From NCBI GenBank assembly GCA_900491605.1, contig UESW01004578.1, positions 563,648 to 627,647 on the forward strand: a stretch of DNA of 64,000 nucleotides. Direction: 5' to 3'. Shown here piece by piece: positions 58,827 to 64,000 of the stretch. The stretch comes from Calamus simplicifolius (Eukaryota; Streptophyta; Magnoliopsida; Arecales; Arecaceae). Made by a program: the position numbers and the translations under genes. Each line of letters starts with the position of its first letter. The stretch's first letter is position 1. The notes under the pieces are model-generated. The model saw only the letters and a list, made by a program, of their open reading frames with translations, was not told the DNA's origin and ran no database searches.

Positions 58827-60250
58827 TGTTGGCCCAGATGACAACCCAAGAGGGGGGGGTGAATTGGGTTCTTTAAAAATTTAGCCTCTTGAAAAATTGT
58901 TTGCTTAAGATGAATGAAAATAAATGCAATGTAAATATAAAGCACAATGAATAAAACAGAGATAGAGATAGAAACAATGGAAGCACGACAAACACAAAGA
59001 TTTTATAGTGGTTCAGTGTATCCAACACCTACATCCACTCCCAAGATCCTACTTGGGTCCATACTATAATCTCCTCGATTACAGCCGAGTTGTTTTACAA
59101 GTTCACAACCCAAACTTGTTGTTTTACCCGGGATCACAACGAACCCAGCCGGTTTTACGGGCTCACCAGCACACAACCCTAAACTCAAGCTAAACTAGCT
59201 TGACCCGAGGTTAACAACCTCCACTAGTTCAATCCCCTTTGATTGAACTAGGCACAAACAAATATAAGAATGTTTTACAAAGTTTCACAGCTCCTCAATG
59301 AGCAAATATTCAAAGATAAGTAAATAGGTTTAGAAAAGCATGGTTTGAAGTTGTTTGGCTTTAAGCTTTTCTTCTTTTCTTCTTTTCCTCTTCTCCTTGC
59401 TGGGTTGAATCAAGCCTCAGCTCCGATTCCTCACAGTAGATGCAGTTGAGAAGAGTGAAAAGTTGGTCTTTTTCTTCTAGTTGAGAATCCTCCGATTTTT
59501 CACTATTTGAATGGCTTGGATTCTTCTTTGAGCTTTGTGGAGTGGAAGGATTTGAATTTGAAAGCTCCTCTCTTGGATATAAGGCTCAAGACTTCTCGGA
59601 TTTTGATTTTTGATTTTGTCTATCCGTTTTTATCTCTCTTCTTCAAACGGTTATTTTTCCCCCTTTTTATAGATTTTCCTTTGATTCATTTTTGGATGGA
59701 AATCTAGCCGTTGGAGTGTACCTGGAAGGATTTTCCATTCATAAAAAATAGTCGTTAGATGTCAGAAATCAAAAATATTACCGTTAGAGCTGATCTGACA
59801 TTTTTAATTTTTCGTCCAAGTGGGTTGGAGTCGGCTCCAGCTTTTCAGGTGTTGGCTCCAGATCGTTTTTCCATAAATAGTAAAATCTGAGTTCGTCGTG
59901 GAGTCGGCTCCATAAAAGTAAGTGTCGGCTCGCCGTCGTCAGGTGTCAGCTCCCGAATACTGTAGGTGTCGGCTCCAGGTTGCTCAAAAAATCAACGTTC
60001 TGTCCCCGCATCGGAGTCGGCTCCAGACACTGTAAGTGTCGACTCCGAAACCTTAGGTGTCGGCTCCGAAACTCTAGGTGTCGGCTCCAGATTGTATCAA
60101 AAATCAGATTAAAATTGAATTGGTCATGGGGTCGGCTCCAGACTTTCTAGGTGTCGACTCCAAGCTCTGAAACTTTGAAATCTCTGATTTGTATTTGATT
60201 CAAAATTTATTTCTTAATTCCATTAAATTGATCAAATAAATTTAAGTCCT
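58827..60250 (-). repeat. LTR of a SIRE-like Copia element, minus orientation, probably solo
   Basis: Read on minus it ends ...CATCTGGGCCAACA at 58827 and has a TATAAAAAG at 59663-59671. Between about 59810 and 60160 a GAGTCGGCTCC motif is repeated irregularly. The first ~400 bp are an inverted copy of 61530-61930. No primer-binding site or gag follows on its left, so it lacks its element. The inner end (about 60250) is approximate. Confidence 0.7.
59663..59671 (-). promoter_or_regulatory. TATA box of the minus-orientation LTR
   Basis: Minus-strand TATAAAAAG, about 840 bp before that LTR's end, matching the position of the box in the paired LTR. Confidence 0.55.
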
Positions 60251-61930
60251 TGTTGAGAAATATGGGAAAATTGTATTTACCTCAACTTTATTGATTTTGA
60301 TGATTTCCAAAAGCCATGAGTATTTTAAAGGAAACAATGAGTTTATGTATCAAATACCTTGAGCTTATTCTAAATGAAAGCAATGTACTATCAATGTTTA
60401 TATTCAATGAGTTCTTGAATCTATTAAAACAAAAAGAATTTTTATACTTGAGATTATACTTGAGATTTCAAAAAGAATTCTTATACTACTCATTTGATAA
60501 TCAATAACTTGATGGAAAATGTCTTGATGATCAAATCAATTCTATTCAAGTCACATTTATATTTAAATTTATTTGGGACGAGTTTTAAAATCTATCAGAA
60601 CATTTTTCTGAATTTTGTATCGCTCTCGAGCCGACTCAAGGGTTTCCGAGTCGACTCCCCAAATAGCTGTTTTTCAATGTTGTGCTGAGTCGACACTTGA
60701 GTTTTCAAGAGTCGACCCCTGAACCTTCGTGAGCCGACTCAAGACTGTGCGAGCCGACTCGACTCAGACGGCAGAAAGGCTCATTTTTGAGCATTCTCGA
60801 GTCGACTCCCCGCATATCGCGAGTCGATCCCTGAAAGTTAGGCGTTTCTGGAATGGACTGTGCGAGCCGACTCCCATAAAGCTCGAGCCGACTCCACGAA
60901 ATCTGGACGCGATTTTTCACGATGACACATCAGCTCCAACGGTAAGATTTTCAAATAACGACTATTTTTCTGTGTTTCTAACGGATATATTTTTGCAGAA
61001 TCTATAAATAGAGGAGCTCTTTTCAAATCAAAACAATGAAGAGAAAATCAAAAAGAGAGAAAAGAATATCTTTCAAAAAGAGGGAAAAACAGAGCTTTCA
61101 TAGGAAAATCTTTTAGCTCAAAATAGAGTGATTCAAAAGGAGTGAAATCAAAGAGAAAGATTCGTCTGCTCCATCTCATCAATCCAGAAGAGTCAAAGAA
61201 AATCCATAGACATTTCAAAGGTCAAATCGAAGGATTTTTAAAAGGAGAAAAAGCTTCATCTCAACTCCAAAGTCTTCAACGGTCAAGAATCTTGCTGAGG
61301 CCTGATTCAACACTTCAAGAGGAGTTAAAGAGAAGAAGGAAGAAAGCCAAAGCCACTACCATCTGCAATACTATCAGGCTTTTCTAACTCTTTATTTTAT
61401 ACTTCATTTGTATATTTGCTCAAGGGGAGCATTTCATTATCCAAACACTGTTATTTTGATTGTTTGCTGATTCAATCTGTGGATTGAATCAGTGGAGGTT
61501 GATATACCTCGTTGCAAGCCGGAGTGCTTGTGTTGGGTTAGTTGTGAGCCCGTGAAAAATAACGTGTAGGGTTTTGTGCTGGTAAGCCCGAGTTAAAACT
61601 GGCTGGGTTCGTTGTGCGCCCGTAAAAAACAACAAGTTTGAGTTGTGAGCTTGGAAAACAACTCAACTGTAATATGAGGAGATTATAGTGTGGACCCAAG
61701 TGAATCTTGAGAGTGGACGTAGGTGTTGGTTGCACCGAACCACTATAAAATTATCTTGTGTTTGTCGTGCCATATTTTCTCTCTCTCTATCTCTCTTTAT
61801 CTGTTTGTGTATTAATTTAAGTTAGCCTCTCACTTGCACATCTTGCTAACTAATCAACTAAAGTTAAAAAGACTTAAATTTTTAAGAACCCAATTCACCC
61901 CCCCCTCTTGGGTTGCCATCTGGGCCAACA
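60251..61930 (+). repeat. 5' LTR of a SIRE-like Copia element
   Basis: It may begin at TGTTGAGAAATATGG (60252) and ends CATCTGGGCCAACA at 61930, two bases before the primer-binding site. It carries irregular GAGCCGACTC motifs (60625-60900) and a TATAAATA at 61003-61010. The left edge is less sure than the right. Confidence 0.7.
61003..61010 (+). promoter_or_regulatory. TATA box of the plus-orientation LTR
   Basis: TATAAATA followed by GAGGAGC, after the GAGCCGACTC-rich part, about 0.9 kb before the LTR end. Confidence 0.6.
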
Positions 61931-61932
61931 AT

Positions 61933-61944
61933 TGGTATCAGAGC
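61933..61944 (+). other. Primer-binding site (initiator Met tRNA)
   Basis: TGGTATCAGAGC two bases after the LTR end, the standard plant Copia primer site. Confidence 0.9.
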
Positions 61945-61992
61945 AAGTGCTCATTTAGAATTTGATCTCACAATCAAGGGCTAAAGATCCTT

Positions 61993-63460
61993 ATGGCAAC
62001 ACAAAGTGGTTCATGTTTTGCTGAAGGTCATTCTACGAATCGACCTCCTTTATTTAATGGAACCAACTATTCATATTGGAAAGCAAGAATGAGAATATTC
62101 ATTCAAGCTTCTGATTATGAATTGTGGGGAGTAATAACTAATGGACCTAGTACACCCACACACTTAGTTGAAGGCATTCTTGTTCCTAAGCCCGAAAGGG
62201 ATTGGAATGACAATGATAGAAGAATGGACTCAATTAAATGCTAAAGCCATTAACATTTTATATTGTTCCTTAGACTCAAATGAATTCAACCGAATCTCAA
62301 CATGTAATTCCGCAAAAGAAATTTAGGATAGGTTGGAAATAACTCATGAAGGAACAAATCAAGTAAAGGAATCAAAGATAAACATTTTGGTTCACAAATA
62401 TGAATTGTTTACAATGGAACAAACTGAAACCATCACATGCATGTTCACTAGATTCACTGATATTGTGAATGATTTAAAGAGTCTTGGTAGAATTTATTCT
62501 AATGCTGATCTTGTGCGCAAAATTCTTAGGTCACTACCAAGATCATGGGAAGCGAAAGTCACTGCTATCCAAGAAGCAAAGGACCTCAATGCATTACCTT
62601 TAGAGGAGCTTCTAGGATCCTTAATGACCCACGAGTTAACAATGAAACAACATGTTGAGGAGGATACAAAAAGAAGGAAAATACTTGCCCTCAAGACTGT
62701 AGAAATGGAAGAGAGCAGCAGTGAAAGTAATGATGAAGATGATGAGGAAACTGCTCTCTTGGCCAAAAAATTCAGAAAGTTTATGAGAAAAAGGCCCTTC
62801 CATAAAAAGAAATTTGGAGCAAGAATTGATGGAGAAAAGGATAAGAGAAAGGACAAGGAGAAAGAAAAAGAAAGAGCCCTTAGTATGTTATGAGTGCAAA
62901 AAACCAGGGCACTTTAGATATGATTGTCCTTTGCTGAAAAAGGCCTATAAGAAAAAGAAGAAAGCATACATGGCAACTTGGACTGATAGTGAAGAGTCTT
63001 CTTCCGAAGAAGAAGAACAAAAAGAAGTTGCTAATATCTGCTTCATGGCCAACAACGACGACAACGACAATGAGGTAAGTTCTGAAAACTCAAATGATGA
63101 ATTTACATTTGATGAAATGTTTGAGGCTTTCAATGAACTTATGATTGATTTTAAATCCTTGAAAAAGAAGTATAAGTTTTTGAAAATGACAATATTAGCT
63201 TAGCTAAAAGTAAAAATGAATTAGCTTTAGAAGTTAAGAACTTAACTAATGAAAAAGAAGAACTTAGCAAAGAAAGAGATAATCTTAATCAAGAAATAGA
63301 TTTGTTAAAATCTGAAACTAAAAACTTAACAAAAGATTTAGAAGATCAATTAGAAACTTTAGCTTTAGAAAAAGAACAACAAGTTAAAGAAAATGACTCT
63401 CTTAAGAAAGATGTTAAAAATATAAAGACATTGTTGAGAAATTCACCTTAAGTTCAACTA
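61993..63460 (+). pseudogene. SIRE-like gag: UBN2 domain, zinc knuckle, coiled-coil tail
   Basis: ATG at 61993 starts a gag N-terminus (PPLFNGTNYSYWKARMRIFI). The frame breaks near 62200-62330 and resumes with the UBN2 pattern (MFTRFTDIVNDLKSLGR, LVRKILRSLPRSWEAKVTAI) to 62893. It shifts once more into a CCHC knuckle CYECKKPGHFRYDC (about 62893-62935). Acidic and lysine-rich linkers lead to a long coiled coil (to about 63450). At least three frame breaks make it non-functional. Confidence 0.85.
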
Positions 63461-63600
63461 AACTTAACATGATCTTAGATAGTCAAAAAGCTATTTTTGA
63501 CAAAGCAGGTTTAGGGTATAACACATTAAGGAAACAAAAATCTTTAAAGAATATTTTTGTAAAAGCCACCAAAGTAATATAACTTGTTTCAAATGCAAAT

Positions 63601-63856
63601 NNNNNNNNNNNNNNNNNNNNNNNNNNNNNNNNNNNNNNNNNNNNNNNNNNNNNNNNNNNNNNNNNNNNNNNNNNNNNNNNNNNNNNNNNNNNNNNNNNNN
63701 NNNNNNNNNNNNNNNNNNNNNNNNNNNNNNNNNNNNNNNNNNNNNNNNNNNNNNNNNNNNNNNNNNNNNNNNNNNNNNNNNNNNNNNNNNNNNNNNNNNN
63801 NNNNNNNNNNNNNNNNNNNNNNNNNNNNNNNNNNNNNNNNNNNNNNNNNNNNNNNN
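63601..63856. other. Assembly gap (256 N)
   Basis: Unknown bases. On its left is the gag coiled-coil tail, on its right the reverse transcriptase, so protease and integrase should lie within the gap. Confidence 1.
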
Positions 63857-64000
63857 GAAGGGTATTGATTTTGATGAAACCTTTGCACCTGTGCTAGATT
63901 AGAAGCCATTAGGCTATTACTTGCATTTGCATGTCATATGAACTTTAACTTATTTCAAATGGATGTAAAAAGCGCATTTTTAAATGGATTTATAAATGAA
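63857..64000 (+). pseudogene. Copia reverse transcriptase, N-terminal fragment
   Basis: EGIDFDETFAPV followed, in a shifted frame, by LLLAFACHMNFN and FQMDVKSAFLNGFINE, the conserved start of Copia RT. A one- or two-base loss after FAPV breaks the frame. It continues past the window edge. Confidence 0.85.

Larger units (their letters stand above)
61933..64000 (+). mobile_element. Internal part of a SIRE-like Copia element, interrupted by a gap and the window end
   Basis: Primer-binding site, gag, an assembly gap and then reverse transcriptase follow the LTR in order. The extended, coiled-coil gag C-terminus after the zinc knuckle and the long LTR suit the SIRE lineage; this is judged by features, not by a tree. 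Confidence 0.8.

Overview
The window is nuclear DNA of a flowering plant. Spliceosomal introns, plant-specific gene families and plant lineages of LTR retrotransposons all show this. A monocot, possibly a palm, would fit the gene and transposon flavour, but nothing read here proves the species. There is no bacterial or organellar content. About half of the window is transposon sequence, with three protein-coding host genes between the transposons.

Layout. 1-15496: a very large, minus-strand Ty3/Gypsy element of the Tat clade, running off the left edge. Right to left it has its 5' LTR (14338-15496), a decayed gag-pol (14248-8877) with two RNase H domains, a 5.2-kb array of 63-bp repeats (3460-8707), a second array of 26-bp repeats (1525-1780) and an antisense, spliced coiled-coil ORF (about 3-1095). 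15497-17900: AT-rich intergenic DNA. 18129-26006 (minus): a 13-exon leucine-rich-repeat receptor pseudokinase of the MRH1/MDIS1 type, 701 aa. 28093-35111 (minus): a decayed Ty1/Copia element with both LTRs and a duplicated LTR/primer-binding-site junction. 36100-36300: a LINE scrap. 38088-38760: tandem 0.3-kb repeats. 39501-45079 (plus): a four-exon tubby-like F-box protein gene, 374 aa. 45590-46620: a LINE 3' fragment. 48252-56367 (minus): the four-exon MBF1 coactivator gene, 142 aa, with an RTE-type LINE fragment in intron 1. 56629-57110: a non-autonomous hAT-like element with perfect 8-bp target duplications, about 260 bp upstream of the MBF1 start codon. 57124-58560: another LINE 3' fragment. 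58827-61930: two related LTRs head to head. 61933-64000: the start of a SIRE-like Copia element on the plus strand, broken by a 256-base assembly gap.

The three host genes are unrelated in function (receptor signalling, tubby-domain membrane-linked F-box factor, transcription/translation coactivator) and do not form a cluster. All three exon structures were assembled by hand from splice sites with consistent phase.

The most unusual content is in the Tat element. Three separate tandem arrays (U3 of the LTR, and two in the 3' untranslated part) have different unit lengths, yet almost every unit carries a short perfect hairpin. In the largest array the two half-units differ by a compensatory base-pair change, and rare variants recur at a constant spacing of about 1.89 kb, revealing a tandem duplication of some 30 units.
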